Below, one piece after another: positions 9,019 to 18,783 of a stretch of DNA of 60,230 nt. Numbering within the stretch: position 1 is the first letter of the stretch; each line of letters opens with the position of its first letter. This stretch comes from Rhodocyclales bacterium (lineage in GTDB: Bacteria; Pseudomonadota; Gammaproteobacteria; Burkholderiales; Rhodocyclaceae). The stretch is from NCBI GenBank assembly GCA_016214145.1, contig JACRPA010000007.1, forward strand, positions 1 to 60,230. The letters run 5' to 3'. Position numbers and translations under genes: made by a program. The notes below the pieces were generated by a model that was not told the DNA's origin, ran no database searches, and saw nothing but the letters and a program-made list of their open reading frames with translations.

Positions 9019-10307
9019 ATACTTTCATCATCTTTTCGCTGCTGGTCGTGCTGATGCTGACCGGCATGCCGATCTCCATCTCGCTCGGCCTGACCGTGCT
9101 CTCCTTCCTGTTCTTCCTGACGCAGGTGCCGATCGAGTCGGTGGCGCTGAAACTGTTCACCGGCATCGAGAAGTTCGAGATCATGGCCATCCCGTTTTTC
9201 ATCCTGGCCGGCAACTTCCTCACCCACGGCGGCGTGGCCAAGCGCATGATCCGCTTCGCCACCTCGATGGTCGGCCACTGGCATGGCGGCCTCGGCTTGG
9301 GCGGGGTGCTGGCCTGCGCCCTGTTCGCCGCGGTCTCCGGCTCGTCGCCGGCGACGGTGGTGGCGATCGGCTCGATCCTGATGCCGGCAATGGTCAAAGC
9401 CGGCTTCCCCAACCGCTTCGGCGCCGGTGTCATCACCACCTCGGGAGCGCTCGGCATTCTGATCCCGCCCTCGATCGTGATGGTCATGTACTCGGTGTCG
9501 ACCAACACCTCGGTGGGCGCCCTGTTCATGGCTGGCGTGATTCCCGGCATCATGCTGGCGATCATGCTTGGCATGACCACCTGGTACCGCGCCCGCAGCA
9601 ACAACTACCCGCGCATGCCGAAGTCGAGCTGGGCCGAGCGGCTCAAGGCCTTGAGGGAGTCGATCTGGGGTTTGCTGCTGATCTTTATCGTGATGGGCGG
9701 CATCTACACCGGCATGTTCACCCCGACCGAAGCAGCGGCGATGAGCGCGGTGTGGGCCTTCATCTGCGCGGTGTTCATCTACAAGGACCTCGGCATGAAG
9801 GACGTGCCGCGGGTGCTGCTCTCGTCGGCCAATATGAGCGCCATGCTGCTCTACATCATCACCAACGCCGTGCTGTTCTCCTTCCTCATGACGCACGAGA
9901 ACATCCCGCAGGCGATGGCCGACGCGATGATCGGCACCGGCGTCGGCGTGATCGGCTTCCTGCTCATCGCCAACATCCTGCTGCTGGCCGCCGGCAACTT
10001 CATGGAGCCGTCTTCCATCGTGCTGATCCTGGCGCCGATCCTGTTCCCGATCGCCGTCAAGCTCGGCATCGACCCGGTGCACTTCGGCATCCTGATGGTG
10101 GTGAACATGGAGGTTGGCATGTGCCACCCGCCGGTGGGGCTGAACCTCTATGTAGCCTCGGGCATCACCAAGATGGGCATCACCGAACTGACTATCGCCA
10201 CCTGGCCGTGGCTGCTGACCATGCTGGTTTTCCTCGTCATAGTGACCTACTGGCCGCCGCTGTCACTGTGGCTTCCGCGGCAGCTTGGCATGGTCGCCGG
10301 CGGATGA
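9015..10307 (+). CDS. dctM: TRAP transporter large permease DctM
   Basis: Large transport subunit of the C4-dicarboxylate TRAP system, with about 12 to 13 membrane segments over 430 residues. It uses a sodium gradient rather than ATP. Characteristic sequences are GMPISISLGLTVL at the N-terminus, AIPFFILAGNFLTHGG, FAAVSGSSPATVVAIGS, and the C-terminal HFGILMVVNMEVGMCHPPVGLNLY. It is translationally coupled to dctQ (ATGA) and followed by a rho-independent terminator at 10334, which closes the dctPQM operon. Confidence 0.95.
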   Translation: MNTFIIFSLLVVLMLTGMPISISLGLTVLSFLFFLTQVPIESVALKLFTGIEKFEIMAIPFFILAGNFLTHGGVAKRMIRFATSMVGHWHGGLGLGGVLACALFAAVSGSSPATVVAIGSILMPAMVKAGFPNRFGAGVITTSGALGILIPPSIVMVMYSVSTNTSVGALFMAGVIPGIMLAIMLGMTTWYRARSNNYPRMPKSSWAERLKALRESIWGLLLIFIVMGGIYTGMFTPTEAAAMSAVWAFICAVFIYKDLGMKDVPRVLLSSANMSAMLLYIITNAVLFSFLMTHENIPQAMADAMIGTGVGVIGFLLIANILLLAAGNFMEPSSIVLILAPILFPIAVKLGIDPVHFGILMVVNMEVGMCHPPVGLNLYVASGITKMGITELTIATWPWLLTMLVFLVIVTYWPPLSLWLPRQLGMVAGG

Positions 10308-10333
10308 CTTTGATTGTGCATTCACGCATAGCG

Positions 10334-10364
10334 GAAGCCCGGCCAGAGCCGGGCTTCTTTTTTT
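10334..10364 (+). terminator. dctPQM terminator
   Basis: Stem GAAGCCCGG pairs with CCGGGCTTC around a short loop, followed by a run of eight T. It lies 26 nt after the dctM stop. Confidence 0.93.
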
Positions 10365-10542
10365 GAATGCTATTGGCAGCGGAACAATCCATTGTTGGTC
10401 AATATGTCCTCACTGGTATGGCTTTGATAGAGCTGATGGATCGATGCGCGGCGCTAACGAGCGGGAAAGCACCTGGAGCTTGCGCAAGTTGTTGCAGGGC
10501 TGATACTTTCGTTGGCCGAAGAAATATGCCGTCTCAGATATT

Positions 10543-10833
10543 TGAAACACGTATGGCAAACTATCAGATGTTTACCTGATGACATTGTTTGGCTTTCTCG
10601 GCTATGTTCTTGCCAAGCTCGATTGTGAGCCGGCGCCTATGCTGCTCGGCTTCATTCTCGGGCGCTGATGGAGGAATACCTGCGGCGGGCGCTGCTGCTT
10701 TCGAGCGGCGATCCGATTGCCTTCGTCACTCGCCCGATCAGCGCCGTAATGCTGGTGATGGCGGCCCTGTTTGTGGTGCTGAGCCCGGCCGTTCGCATGA
10801 AGCGCGAAGAAGCCTTTCAAGAAGAGGAATGAT
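10543..10833 (+). pseudogene. Decayed C-terminal end of a TctA-type tricarboxylate transporter gene
   Basis: The 540-nt space between dctM and the TerC gene holds no intact gene, but its second half encodes a clear TctA C-terminus in two frames. The first frame (codons from 10567) reads DVYLMTLFGFLGYVLAKL and continues to LLGFILGR, then hits a stop. One base is missing there. The next frame resumes with MEEYLRRALLLSSGD, then FVTRPISAVMLVMAALFVVL, and stops at 10833. Canonical TctA proteins have GPLMEENLRRALLLSGGD-like sequence at this point. Only about 85 codons of an expected 500 remain. The upstream part (10365-10540) shows nothing I can identify. Confidence 0.8.
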
Positions 10834-10905
10834 GCCGCCTGCTGCTAGCTACGGATCGCTGCAGGCCGATCAGCTTGACGCAAATGAGAATGGGAACCTA
10901 GCCAT

Positions 10906-11652
10906 ATGGAATTCGGCAGCACGCTATTCTGGGTCGCGCTGATGCAGATCATCGGCGTAAACATTGTTCTGTCCGGCGACAACGCCGTGGTCATCGCCCT
11001 GGCGGCCCGCTCACTGCCGCCGCGCCAGCAGAAGCAGGCTGTGCTGTGGGGCAGCGGCGCGGCGGTGGTCATGCGCATCGTCCTGACCGTCGTTGCCGTC
11101 GAGATGCTCAAATGGCCCTACCTGAAGCTGATCGGCGCATTGCTGTTGTTGTGGATCGGCATCCAACTCCTACTGCCCGAACATGATGGGGAAGACGATG
11201 GTGGTAAAACCAGCGACAACATGATGTCGGCGATCCGCACCATCCTCATTGCCGATCTGGTGATGAGCCTGGACAACGTCATCGCCGTGGCGGCCGCAGC
11301 CAAGGGCAGCCTCCTGCTGCTGATCCTCGGTCTGGGCATCAGCATTCCCCTGGTGATATTCGGCAGCACCTTGCTTCTTCGGGTGATGGAGCGGTTTCCC
11401 ATCATCATTACCATCGGCGCGGCGCTGCTCGGCTGGGTGGCGGGCGAGATGGCGGTCACCGACCCCCTGGTCAAGGATTCGGTGGATTCGAATGCCCACT
11501 GGCTGCACACGGCATTGCCCGCGGCCGGCGCCGTCGTAGTGGTGGCGATAGGCAAGTGGCTGTCGAGCAGGAGAGAAGCCGTGGAAGAGACCGAGGCGGT
11601 TGTGGACCTGGCAGCCGCGGATCAGCTTGTCCAGAAAACCAAGGAACACTGA
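10906..11652 (+). CDS. TerC-family integral membrane protein (YjbE-like)
   Basis: A 248-residue membrane protein with about seven hydrophobic segments and the two TerC signatures: NIVLSGDNAVVIALAAR near residue 20 and DLVMSLDNVIAVAAAAKG near residue 125. The acidic residues within the membrane are thought to bind metal. Members of this family export manganese or help to metallate exported proteins. A linker of charged residues separates the two halves. In many bacteria the family is under a manganese riboswitch; I could not recognise that fold in the short leader here. A universal stress protein gene follows after 13 nt, so the two may be co-transcribed. Confidence 0.88.
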   Translation: MEFGSTLFWVALMQIIGVNIVLSGDNAVVIALAARSLPPRQQKQAVLWGSGAAVVMRIVLTVVAVEMLKWPYLKLIGALLLLWIGIQLLLPEHDGEDDGGKTSDNMMSAIRTILIADLVMSLDNVIAVAAAAKGSLLLLILGLGISIPLVIFGSTLLLRVMERFPIIITIGAALLGWVAGEMAVTDPLVKDSVDSNAHWLHTALPAAGAVVVVAIGKWLSSRREAVEETEAVVDLAAADQLVQKTKEH

Positions 11653-11665
11653 AAGGGAGAAGACG

Positions 11666-12091
11666 ATGTTGCGCTTTCTGATTGCCGTTGACGGCTCCGA
11701 GGCCTCCAGCCGGATGATCGATCACCTGCTGAAGAAGAACGCCTGGTACAAGGAACCGATCGAAGTGCATCTGCTCAATGTGCAGCACCCCCTGCACGGC
11801 GATGTCACCACCTTTGTGGACAAGGGGCAGATACAGCATTATCACCATGACGAAGGCATCAAGGCGCTGGCCGCGGCAAGGGCGAAACTCGATGCGGCCG
11901 GCGTCCGGTACGTATTCCACATCGGCGTCGGAGAGCCGGCCCAGATGATTGACCACTATGCCAGGGAAAAAAAATGCGATCAGATCGTCATGGGCTCGCG
12001 CGGCCTGGGGTCGATGACCAGCCTGGTGCTGGGCTCGGTCACCACCAAGGTGATGCATCTGACCGATCTGCCGGTATTGATCGTGAAATAG
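11666..12091 (+). CDS. Universal stress protein (UspA family)
   Basis: A 141-residue single-domain UspA protein. It starts with the family strand MLRFLIAVDGSEASSRM and ends with the nucleotide-binding motif MGSRGLGSMTSLVLGSVT, followed by the closing strand LPVLIVK. The glycine motif G-x2-G-x9-G-S/T marks the ATP-binding subgroup. The start at 11666 has a good ribosome-binding site (AAGGGAGAA); the open frame extends further upstream over the end of the terC-like gene without homology. The target process is unknown. Confidence 0.93.
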   Translation: MLRFLIAVDGSEASSRMIDHLLKKNAWYKEPIEVHLLNVQHPLHGDVTTFVDKGQIQHYHHDEGIKALAAARAKLDAAGVRYVFHIGVGEPAQMIDHYAREKKCDQIVMGSRGLGSMTSLVLGSVTTKVMHLTDLPVLIVK

Positions 12092-12113
12092 CTGCCCGAT
12101 GGACAACCCCCTT

Positions 12114-12138
12114 AAGCCCGCTTCAGACGGGCTTTTTT
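12114..12138. terminator. Terminator between convergent genes
   Basis: AAGCCCG pairs with CGGGCTT across a seven-base loop, and a T run follows on the plus strand. It lies between the stress protein gene and the convergent large exported protein gene. Confidence 0.85.
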
Positions 12139-12160
12139 GCATCGAGACATTACATTGTCG

Positions 12161-14002
12161 TCATGGGTCCTGGCGGCCTTGTTTCTGTTTTGTGTAATCC
12201 CTTGGACCCGATTCTTTCACTTTTTCGTTTCCCGGCACATGATGAGAGTGAGCGGGCATCGTGTCGGCATGTCGGGGGGCTGACCGCATCGGCTCCATGA
12301 CGGCCGGCCGATGAATGACCGGGGAATGCGGGGAGGAGGTTGGTTTGTCTGAGTGGGCGGGGATGAGGTCCCGCGACACAGGCGTACTTGTGACTGATTT
12401 TTGCGGCGGCATCGATTGGATTTCGGGCGAGGTGCCCCCCAGGCGAGGCTGGGGAGTCTCCCGATGGTGCGTCATCGCTGCGGGCGCGGCAGGTTGCGCA
12501 GGCGGGGCAGATGCTTTCGGGAAATTTCCGACGGGTTCAATGCGCATTTCCTTTCCATAGGCCCCCTGACCTTGCGGTTCAGGCGGATCGAATCGATTTG
12601 CTGCTGGTTTGCCTTGAAATTGGGAGGGATCTTCCGTTTTGGTCGCCGTCGGGGTGGCCGCTTGCATCGGCTGTGCGGGATATCCCTGCCGGATGGTTGC
12701 AGCCCCCGGGTCATTCCTCCCGCGTGTCGGGCCGAATGGTGGCGGCGGGGATGCGATGGGGATGGATGCGAGCGTGCTCTTGTCACGAACGACAACTGCC
12801 GACCGATCAACGGGAGCCCCGGACAGCAGAGTCTTCTCGGGCACCATGGTCACCGCTTCGCTCCGGTTGCGATGGACATGGGGAGTATCGACTCTGGGGG
12901 GCGGCGTGGCGGTGACAATTCCGGTGACGTTGGTGACATGGGTCGCGTTGATGTTGCGCACATGGCGCAGGCTGCTTCGATAGGACGGGTAGTAAACTTC
13001 ACGAGGGCCGAGCGGGAACCAGCCGACGGCCGGGCCCGAGCCGAAGGCGAGCGAAGCGCTCCAGCCCGGCTGGCCTAGCCAGACTATCAGCGCAGGCGCA
13101 TAGACCGGCCGGGCCACGTAAGCACCGGGCAGCCAAGCCCAGTTGCCGCCGATGAGTGCCCAGCGGCCATAATGGAACGGTGCGAAGCCCCAGGAAGCGT
13201 GGTCGATCCAGGTCCAGCCCCAGGGGGAAACCCAAGCCCAGCGACCCCAGCGATAGGGTGCCCAGCCTACTGGAATGCCTTGCGGAAACCACGCCGGGCC
13301 GTATTCGGAAGTCTCCCGCCAATCACCGTGGCGATCGAGTTCTTCATGGCCGGTCATCTCCGGTGGTAAGTATCGGTTTTCGCCGCGGGTGCCCAGTTGT
13401 TCGCGGGCGAGACTCCATTGCCTGAAGGTATCGTTCGCCGATTGACCGAGGAGATAGGTGCGATCGGCTCCCCCGAGCAGCAAGATGCGATCGCCGGCGC
13501 GAACCGTCAGCCCATAATCCTCGATGCGTGCAGTGCCTTGATAGACAGAGAAAGCGGTTGTTCCACCTACTACATCGGCACGATAGATCCCCGGTGTATC
13601 GAACCTCAAACGACCCTGCGGGGTGTCCAGCGTCATTTCGGCGGCTTGCTCCGGGTTCCGGATGCCCAGAACCATGCTGCCCCGGTTCAGGCGGAGCCAG
13701 ATCCGCTCGTCGCTGAGTTCCACGAACTCCAGGGTTGTTCCACCGTCAAGGCGGAAGGTAGTGGAACCGATCCGCGCCTCGGTGCGGGCCTCGTTGGCAG
13801 TATCGATCAGGGCGCCGGTGGTGAGCGGCCAATTGACGGACGATCCGCCGATCGCAACGGCATTGCCGATACGCAGATGCGTGCCTTCATGCGCCAGGCT
13901 GATCCGCCCGACCCTGCTTGGCGGATCGACTTCCACGGCAAGCAGGGGTGCCGCGACGAGCATAGCGGCGCTGAGGAACAGGTGACGCCAATATCCGGAC
14001 AT
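12161..14002 (-). CDS. Large exported FecR/DUF6600-like protein
   Basis: A 613-residue exported protein. The signal peptide (AAMLVAAPLLAVEVD) gives a periplasmic or surface location. Residues 25-190 resemble a FecR-type domain (TTGALIDTANEARTEARIG, then LNRGSMVLGIRN). The middle, about 220-330, is the Trp/Gly-rich segment typical of DUF6600 (GWAPYRWGRWAWVSPWG, then WLPGAYVARPVYAP). The last 250 residues are a low-complexity, Pro/Ser/His-rich tail. The start at 14002 puts the signal peptide first. Function is not known; related proteins are widespread in betaproteobacteria and are usually annotated as hypothetical or FecR-domain proteins. It stands alone on the minus strand. Confidence 0.85.
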   Translation of the reverse strand: MSGYWRHLFLSAAMLVAAPLLAVEVDPPSRVGRISLAHEGTHLRIGNAVAIGGSSVNWPLTTGALIDTANEARTEARIGSTTFRLDGGTTLEFVELSDERIWLRLNRGSMVLGIRNPEQAAEMTLDTPQGRLRFDTPGIYRADVVGGTTAFSVYQGTARIEDYGLTVRAGDRILLLGGADRTYLLGQSANDTFRQWSLAREQLGTRGENRYLPPEMTGHEELDRHGDWRETSEYGPAWFPQGIPVGWAPYRWGRWAWVSPWGWTWIDHASWGFAPFHYGRWALIGGNWAWLPGAYVARPVYAPALIVWLGQPGWSASLAFGSGPAVGWFPLGPREVYYPSYRSSLRHVRNINATHVTNVTGIVTATPPPRVDTPHVHRNRSEAVTMVPEKTLLSGAPVDRSAVVVRDKSTLASIPIASPPPPFGPTRGRNDPGAATIRQGYPAQPMQAATPTATKTEDPSQFQGKPAANRFDPPEPQGQGAYGKEMRIEPVGNFPKASAPPAQPAAPAAMTHHRETPQPRLGGTSPEIQSMPPQKSVTSTPVSRDLIPAHSDKPTSSPHSPVIHRPAVMEPMRSAPRHADTMPAHSHHVPGNEKVKESGPRDYTKQKQGRQDP

Positions 14003-14237
14003 ATGCGATTCCCAGGGTGCAAGCACAGGCTTATTTTTCCAACGCATGATCTGCCCGTGCCGATGACTGCTGAAACACTTTGTTGCAATAGTCAGGTCGA
14101 GACGGACCGGCTGGCGACTTGGGGCAGGCCACCCGATGCGGATGGACGCGGGACAATCCGTTTTTTTGCTGTTAAAATAATACGTTAAATGCGATTTGCA
14201 GTACTTTTTTTCAACTCTTTGATTTTGGAGTATTTAG

Positions 14238-14663
14238 ATGGCTGTTGAACGCACCCTGTCGATCATCAAACCCGATGCCGTGGCAAAAAACGTGATCGGC
14301 AAGATTTACTCCCGCTTCGAGACCAACGGCCTGACGGTCGTGGCGGCCAGGATGAAGCATCTGTCGCGCCAGGAAGCCGAGGGTTTCTATGCCGTGCATC
14401 GTGAGCGTCCCTTCTTCAAGGACCTGGTCGAATTCATGATCTCCGGCCCCGTGATGATCCAGGTGCTGCAGGGTGAAGGCGCCATTGCCAAGAACCGCGA
14501 TCTGATGGGTGCCACCGACCCGAAGAAGGCCGCGCCGGGAACCATCCGTGCCGATTTCGCCCAGAGCATCGACGCGAATGCCGTGCATGGCTCCGATGCG
14601 CCTGAGACGGCGGCCGTCGAGATCGCCTACTTCTTCCCGACAATGGAAGTCTATCCGCGCTAA
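14238..14663 (+). CDS. ndk: Nucleoside diphosphate kinase
   Basis: Ndk equilibrates nucleoside di- and triphosphates by way of a phosphohistidine. The 141 residues start with [18 protein letters not shown] and include the active-site histidine in [12 protein letters not shown], both diagnostic. The ribosome-binding site TTTGGAG precedes the ATG. The stop is immediately followed by the rlmN ATG, as in many betaproteobacteria, where ndk-rlmN-pilW-rodZ-ispG-hisS form one run. Confidence 0.98.
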   Translation: MAVERTLSIIKPDAVAKNVIGKIYSRFETNGLTVVAARMKHLSRQEAEGFYAVHRERPFFKDLVEFMISGPVMIQVLQGEGAIAKNRDLMGATDPKKAAPGTIRADFAQSIDANAVHGSDAPETAAVEIAYFFPTMEVYPR

Positions 14664-15887
14664 ATGAAGCAGAACCTCCTCGACTTCGATGCTGCCGGCC
14701 TGACGGCCTGGTTCGCCGCGATGGGCGAGAAGCCCTTCCGTGCGAAGCAGGTGCTGCGCTGGCTGCATCAGTACGGGGAGAGCGATTTCGAACGCATGAC
14801 CGATGTCGCCAAAAGCCTGCGCACCCGACTGGCCGGCCTGGCCGAGGTGCGTCTGCCGCAGGTGCTGCGCGACTCCGCCGCCGCCGACGGCACGCGCAAG
14901 TGGCTGCTCGATGTCGGCAACGGCAATGCAGTGGAGTGCGTCTTCATTCCGGAGGATAACCGCGGCACCCTGTGCATTTCCACCCAGGCGGGCTGTGCCC
15001 TCGACTGTGCCTTCTGTTCCACCGGCAGGCAGGGCTTCAACCGCAACCTGACCGCAGGCGAGATCATTGGCCAGCTCTGGTGGGCGAAGAAGACGCTCGG
15101 CGATTTCCGGGATGCCGGCAACGGGGAAGCCGATCGCCGTACTGGGGAGACTGACTTTTGCCTCCGGCCGCCGCTTCGCGGCTTAACCCCGGCTAGCGCC
15201 GGGGTTAGCCTTCGCCGAAAGTCGCCGGCTGGCGACTTGTCCGCGGACCGCATCATCAGCAACGTCGTGCTGATGGGCATGGGCGAGCCGCTGGCCAACT
15301 TCGAGAATGTCGTCGCCGCCTTGCATCTGATGCTCGACGACAATGCCTATGGCCTGTCCCGTCGCCGCGTGACGGTGTCGACCTCCGGCATCCTGCCGGC
15401 CATGGACCGGTTGCGGGACGAATGCCCCGTGGCGCTGGCGGTTTCCCTGCATGCCCCGAACGATGCGCTGCGCGACAGGCTGGTGCCGATCAACCGGAAA
15501 TATCCCCTGGCCGAACTGATGGCGGCCTGTCGGCGTTATCTCGAAAAAGCGCCGCGTGATTTCATCACATTCGAATACGTCATGCTGGACGGCGTAAACG
15601 ATTCCGAAGAGCATGCCCGCGAGCTGGTCCGGCTTGTCAGGGACGTGCCATGCAAGTTCAACCTGATCCCCTTTAACCCCTTCCCGGCTTCCGGGTTCAA
15701 GCGTTCGCCCGTCTTGCGGGTGCGCCGCTTCACCGAGATACTGATGCAGGCTCACATCATTACGACGACGCGCAAGACCCGCGGAGAAGACATCGACGCC
15801 GCCTGCGGCCAGCTGGCCGGGCAGGTGCGCGATCGCACGCAGCGCCGGGGAAAGCGCACCTTCACCATTGCGGAGGCAGCATCGTGA
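14664..15887 (+). CDS. rlmN: Dual-specificity RNA methyltransferase RlmN with an in-frame insertion
   Basis: Radical-SAM enzyme that methylates C2 of A2503 in 23S rRNA and of A37 in some tRNAs. The cluster motif CALDCAFC is present, as are [19 protein letters not shown] and [18 protein letters not shown]. At 407 residues it is about 40 longer than usual. The excess lies between residues 147 and 193 and corresponds to 15103-15245, where the DNA is made of strong palindromes (see the repeat entry). The frame stays open through it. The insertion sits in a surface-type loop between the LWWAK helix and the next strand, so the enzyme may still fold; that is inference. The stop overlaps the pilW start (GTGA). 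Confidence 0.95.
   Translation: MKQNLLDFDAAGLTAWFAAMGEKPFRAKQVLRWLHQYGESDFERMTDVAKSLRTRLAGLAEVRLPQVLRDSAAADGTRKWLLDVGNGNAVECVFIPEDNRGTLCISTQAGCALDCAFCSTGRQGFNRNLTAGEIIGQLWWAKKTLGDFRDAGNGEADRRTGETDFCLRPPLRGLTPASAGVSLRRKSPAGDLSADRIISNVVLMGMGEPLANFENVVAALHLMLDDNAYGLSRRRVTVSTSGILPAMDRLRDECPVALAVSLHAPNDALRDRLVPINRKYPLAELMAACRRYLEKAPRDFITFEYVMLDGVNDSEEHARELVRLVRDVPCKFNLIPFNPFPASGFKRSPVLRVRRFTEILMQAHIITTTRKTRGEDIDAACGQLAGQVRDRTQRRGKRTFTIAEAAS
15165..15240. repeat. Palindromic element inserted in rlmN
   Basis: Consecutive inverted repeats inside the rlmN coding sequence: TAACCCCGGC (15184) with GCCGGGGTTA (15198), and AAGTCGCC (15219) with GGCGACTT (15231). A smaller GC-rich hairpin lies just before them. 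The family normally has no residues here, so this is best read as a short mobile palindromic element captured in frame. Confidence 0.75.
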
Positions 15888-16678
15888 AACGAGCCATACT
15901 GATTTTTTCCGCCGCATTCATTGCCGGCTGCGCCGGCACCGGTACGGGCCCCGGCTCCGGCTCCGCCCCCTCGGTCGTTCCGGTGTCCGAGCAGGCTCCA
16001 GCCGGAATGGCGGAGAAGAGCGCCAAGACGCATACGGAACTGGGCACCCTGTATTTGCAATCGGGCAATCTGGCCGTTGCCCTGGAGGAGGCCCGCCTCG
16101 CCGCCGCGACCGATCCCGGCTATGCGCCGGCTTACGACCTGATGGGTCTTGTGCATATCCTGTTGAACGAAACGCCCCAGGCGCAGGCGGCCTTGGAGCG
16201 CGCCATCCAGTTGGCGCCCGGCGATCCGCAGATAGCCAATGACTACGGCTGGTTTTTGTGCCAGAACGGGCGAGAACAGGAGGCGTTAAAATATTTTGCG
16301 GCGGCGGCCAGGAATCCTCTCTACAAGACGCCGACCCGGCCCTATACCAACGCCGGGCTGTGCTCACTGCGAATCAAGGACGATAAAACTGCCGAAGAGC
16401 ATTTCCAGCGTGCCGTTATGCTTGATGGCTCGAACGTGCAGGCGATCTATCATCTGTCCGCCCTTGCCTACAAGCGCGGAGATTATTTCAATGCCAAAAA
16501 ATATCTCGGTGAATTGCATCACCTGATGGAACCCAACGCCGAATCGCTCTGGCTGGGTGTTCGCATCGAGCGAAAGATCGGCGACCGCCAGGCCGAGGCG
16601 AACTATTCATCCCAGTTGCGGCGCAAGTTTGCCGGCTCGCCTGAGCATCAGGCCCTGCTGCAAGGAAGGTACGAGTGA
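15884..16678 (+). CDS. pilW: Type IV pilus biogenesis/stability lipoprotein PilW (PilF)
   Basis: Outer-membrane lipoprotein needed to assemble the PilQ secretin in type IV pili. The 264-residue protein has a lipoprotein signal peptide with lipobox IAGC and several TPR units: [20 protein letters not shown], then [16 protein letters not shown] and [20 protein letters not shown]. The start codon is GTG at 15884, overlapping the rlmN stop. It sits in its usual place between rlmN and rodZ. Confidence 0.93.
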   Translation: MKRAILIFSAAFIAGCAGTGTGPGSGSAPSVVPVSEQAPAGMAEKSAKTHTELGTLYLQSGNLAVALEEARLAAATDPGYAPAYDLMGLVHILLNETPQAQAALERAIQLAPGDPQIANDYGWFLCQNGREQEALKYFAAAARNPLYKTPTRPYTNAGLCSLRIKDDKTAEEHFQRAVMLDGSNVQAIYHLSALAYKRGDYFNAKKYLGELHHLMEPNAESLWLGVRIERKIGDRQAEANYSSQLRRKFAGSPEHQALLQGRYE

Positions 16679-17517
16679 GCGAGTTGGAAGTTCCCGCGAT
16701 CGAAGCGCAGGCGGTGCCGGGTCCTGGCGCCATGCTGCGCATGGCGAGAGAGGCGCGCGGCACGACGATCGCGGAGGTGGCCGCCGCGCTCAAGATGAGT
16801 CCGCGACAGATCGAGGCCATCGAAGGAGAGGATTTCTCCCGCCTGTCCGGGGCAACGTTCATTCGGGGTTTTATCCGCAATTACGCCAGGCTGCTCAAGA
16901 TCGATGCGGCGCCTGTTCTAGACGCGCTCGCTGAACAGACCACGCTGCCGCAAGCTGAACTGAACGCGCCGGCCGATGCCGGCGTAAAAATGCCGACGTC
17001 CAACAGTCGGCAAGGAAAAGGCCTGCTTGGCGCCACCGTTCTGGCACTGGCGGTGCTCGGCGTGGCGCTCGCCCTGTATTTCGATGCCATAGATATCGGA
17101 GTCGTCCTGAAGCTGAAGCGCCAGGGCGGCCCGCCTGCCTCCAGGCAGGAAGACCTGCCGCAGCTTGTACGGCCTTTGCCTCAACCCGTTGCCGCCGTCC
17201 AGTCGTCCGCGCCGGAGGAGAGGTCTGCTGTCGAGGCAAAGCCTGCCGATTCGCCCGAGAAGCCGGTCCCGAAACCGGGAACATACCAGTTGATATTCAT
17301 CTTCGACGGCAGTTCCTGGGTGGAAGTGAAGGACGCGACAGGCCGCACCGTTCTTTCGCAGATGAACGCGAAGGGCACGACGCAAGTAGTCGAGGGACGC
17401 CCGCCATTCCAGCTGGTAGTGGGCAATGCATCCCATGTTCGGTTGCAGTACAACGATCAGCCGGTGGACTTGCGGCCGCATACGCGCGTTGAAGTGGCGC
17501 GGCTTACCCTCGAATAA
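16675..17517 (+). CDS. rodZ: Cytoskeleton/cell-shape protein RodZ
   Basis: RodZ links MreB filaments to the inner membrane and helps to set rod shape. Order of parts: a cytoplasmic HTH_25 domain (residues 15-85, with [20 protein letters not shown] and [20 protein letters not shown]), a membrane helix near 120-140 ([20 protein letters not shown]), a Pro/Ala-rich periplasmic linker and a C-terminal DUF4115 beta domain (about 195-280). It starts with GTG at 16675, overlapping the pilW stop by 4 nt. Confidence 0.92.
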   Translation: MSELEVPAIEAQAVPGPGAMLRMAREARGTTIAEVAAALKMSPRQIEAIEGEDFSRLSGATFIRGFIRNYARLLKIDAAPVLDALAEQTTLPQAELNAPADAGVKMPTSNSRQGKGLLGATVLALAVLGVALALYFDAIDIGVVLKLKRQGGPPASRQEDLPQLVRPLPQPVAAVQSSAPEERSAVEAKPADSPEKPVPKPGTYQLIFIFDGSSWVEVKDATGRTVLSQMNAKGTTQVVEGRPPFQLVVGNASHVRLQYNDQPVDLRPHTRVEVARLTLE

Positions 17518-17522
17518 TTCGG

Positions 17523-18776
17523 ATGGACAGGGCTGTGGAACGGAATGAAGGGGCGCTTGCTCGCCGCCCGACGCGCATAGTCAGGGTCGGTGGGGTGGCG
17601 ATCGGCGGCGCGCATCCTGTCGTCGTGCAGTCGATGACAAATACCGACACGGCGGATGAGGTGGCCACTGCCATCCAGGTGGCGCAACTCGCCCGCGCTG
17701 GCTCGGAAATCGTGCGCATCACGGTCAACACTCAGGAAGCGGCGCGCGCCGTGCCGAAGATCCGCGAGCGCCTGCTGGCCATGGGCCTCGACGTACCGCT
17801 GGTCGGCGACTTCCATTTCAACGGCCACAAGTTGCTTGCCGACAATCCGGCTTGCGCCGAGGCGCTAGACAAGCTGCGCATCAATCCCGGCAACGTCGGC
17901 CGCGGTGCGAAGCGCGACGACCAGTTCGCGCAGCTTATCGAATTGGCCTGCCGGTACGGCAAGCCGGTACGTATCGGCGTCAACTGGGGCAGCCTCGATC
18001 AGGCGCTGCTGGCGCGCATCATGGATGAGAATGCCCGGCGGCCGCAGCCGAAGGACGCGACCCGGATCATGCATGAGGCGATGGTCGCTTCGGCGCTTGA
18101 GAGTGCAGACAAGGCTGAGGAACTCGGCCTGCCCGGCGAGGCGATCGTGCTTTCCTGCAAGGTGAGCGGCGTGCAGGATCTGATCGGCATCTACCGCGAC
18201 CTGGCGGCACGCTGCGACTATCCGCTGCACCTGGGGCTGACCGAGGCCGGCATGGGGTCGAAGGGCATCGTTGCCTCGACGGCCGCCCTGTCGGTCCTGT
18301 TGCAGGAGGGCATCGGCGACACCATTCGCGTGTCGCTGACGCCTGAGCCCAACGGCGACCGCACGCAGGAGGTGGTGGTGGCCCAGGAAATCCTGCAGAC
18401 CATGGGCCTGCGTGCCTTCACGCCCCTGGTGGCGGCCTGCCCTGGCTGCGGGCGCACCACCAGCACTGTGTTCCAGGAACTGGCGCAGGAAATCCAGGCC
18501 CATGTGCGGACGCGCATGCCGCAATGGCGGCTGCAGTACGAGGGGGTCGAAAACATGACGCTGGCCGTCATGGGCTGCGTGGTGAATGGACCCGGAGAAA
18601 GCAAGCTTGCGAACATCGGCATCAGCCTGCCCGGCACCGGCGAGACGCCGGTGGCGCCGGTGTACGTCGACGGCGAGAAGACCGTCACGCTAAAAGGGGA
18701 CGACATCGCCCGGGAGTTCAAGGCGATTGTCGACGATTACGTCGCGCGGAAGTATCCGCGCAGAGCGACAACCTGA
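17523..18776 (+). CDS. ispG: 4-hydroxy-3-methylbut-2-enyl diphosphate synthase IspG
   Basis: Iron-sulfur enzyme of the non-mevalonate isoprenoid pathway that converts MEcPP to HMBPP. The N-terminal TIM barrel shows [19 protein letters not shown] and [10 protein letters not shown]. The C-terminal cluster-binding part has the cysteines of ACPGCGR and of [10 protein letters not shown]. The 417 residues are typical for the proteobacterial form. It starts 5 nt after rodZ and is followed by hisS after 7 nt. Confidence 0.97.
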   Translation: MDRAVERNEGALARRPTRIVRVGGVAIGGAHPVVVQSMTNTDTADEVATAIQVAQLARAGSEIVRITVNTQEAARAVPKIRERLLAMGLDVPLVGDFHFNGHKLLADNPACAEALDKLRINPGNVGRGAKRDDQFAQLIELACRYGKPVRIGVNWGSLDQALLARIMDENARRPQPKDATRIMHEAMVASALESADKAEELGLPGEAIVLSCKVSGVQDLIGIYRDLAARCDYPLHLGLTEAGMGSKGIVASTAALSVLLQEGIGDTIRVSLTPEPNGDRTQEVVVAQEILQTMGLRAFTPLVAACPGCGRTTSTVFQELAQEIQAHVRTRMPQWRLQYEGVENMTLAVMGCVVNGPGESKLANIGISLPGTGETPVAPVYVDGEKTVTLKGDDIAREFKAIVDDYVARKYPRRATT

Positions 18777-18783
18777 TTTTTCA

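Noticed and set aside
10367..10579. Short open frame after dctM
   Set aside because: No ribosome-binding site or family; its end runs into the tctA remnant in a different frame.
10834..10905. Manganese riboswitch in front of the TerC-family gene
   Set aside because: The leader is short and I could not find the conserved yybP-ykoY loops or a following expression hairpin.
12401..13078. 225-codon open frame opposite the DUF6600-like protein
   Set aside because: Arg/Gly-rich shadow of the opposite strand, with no start context or domain.
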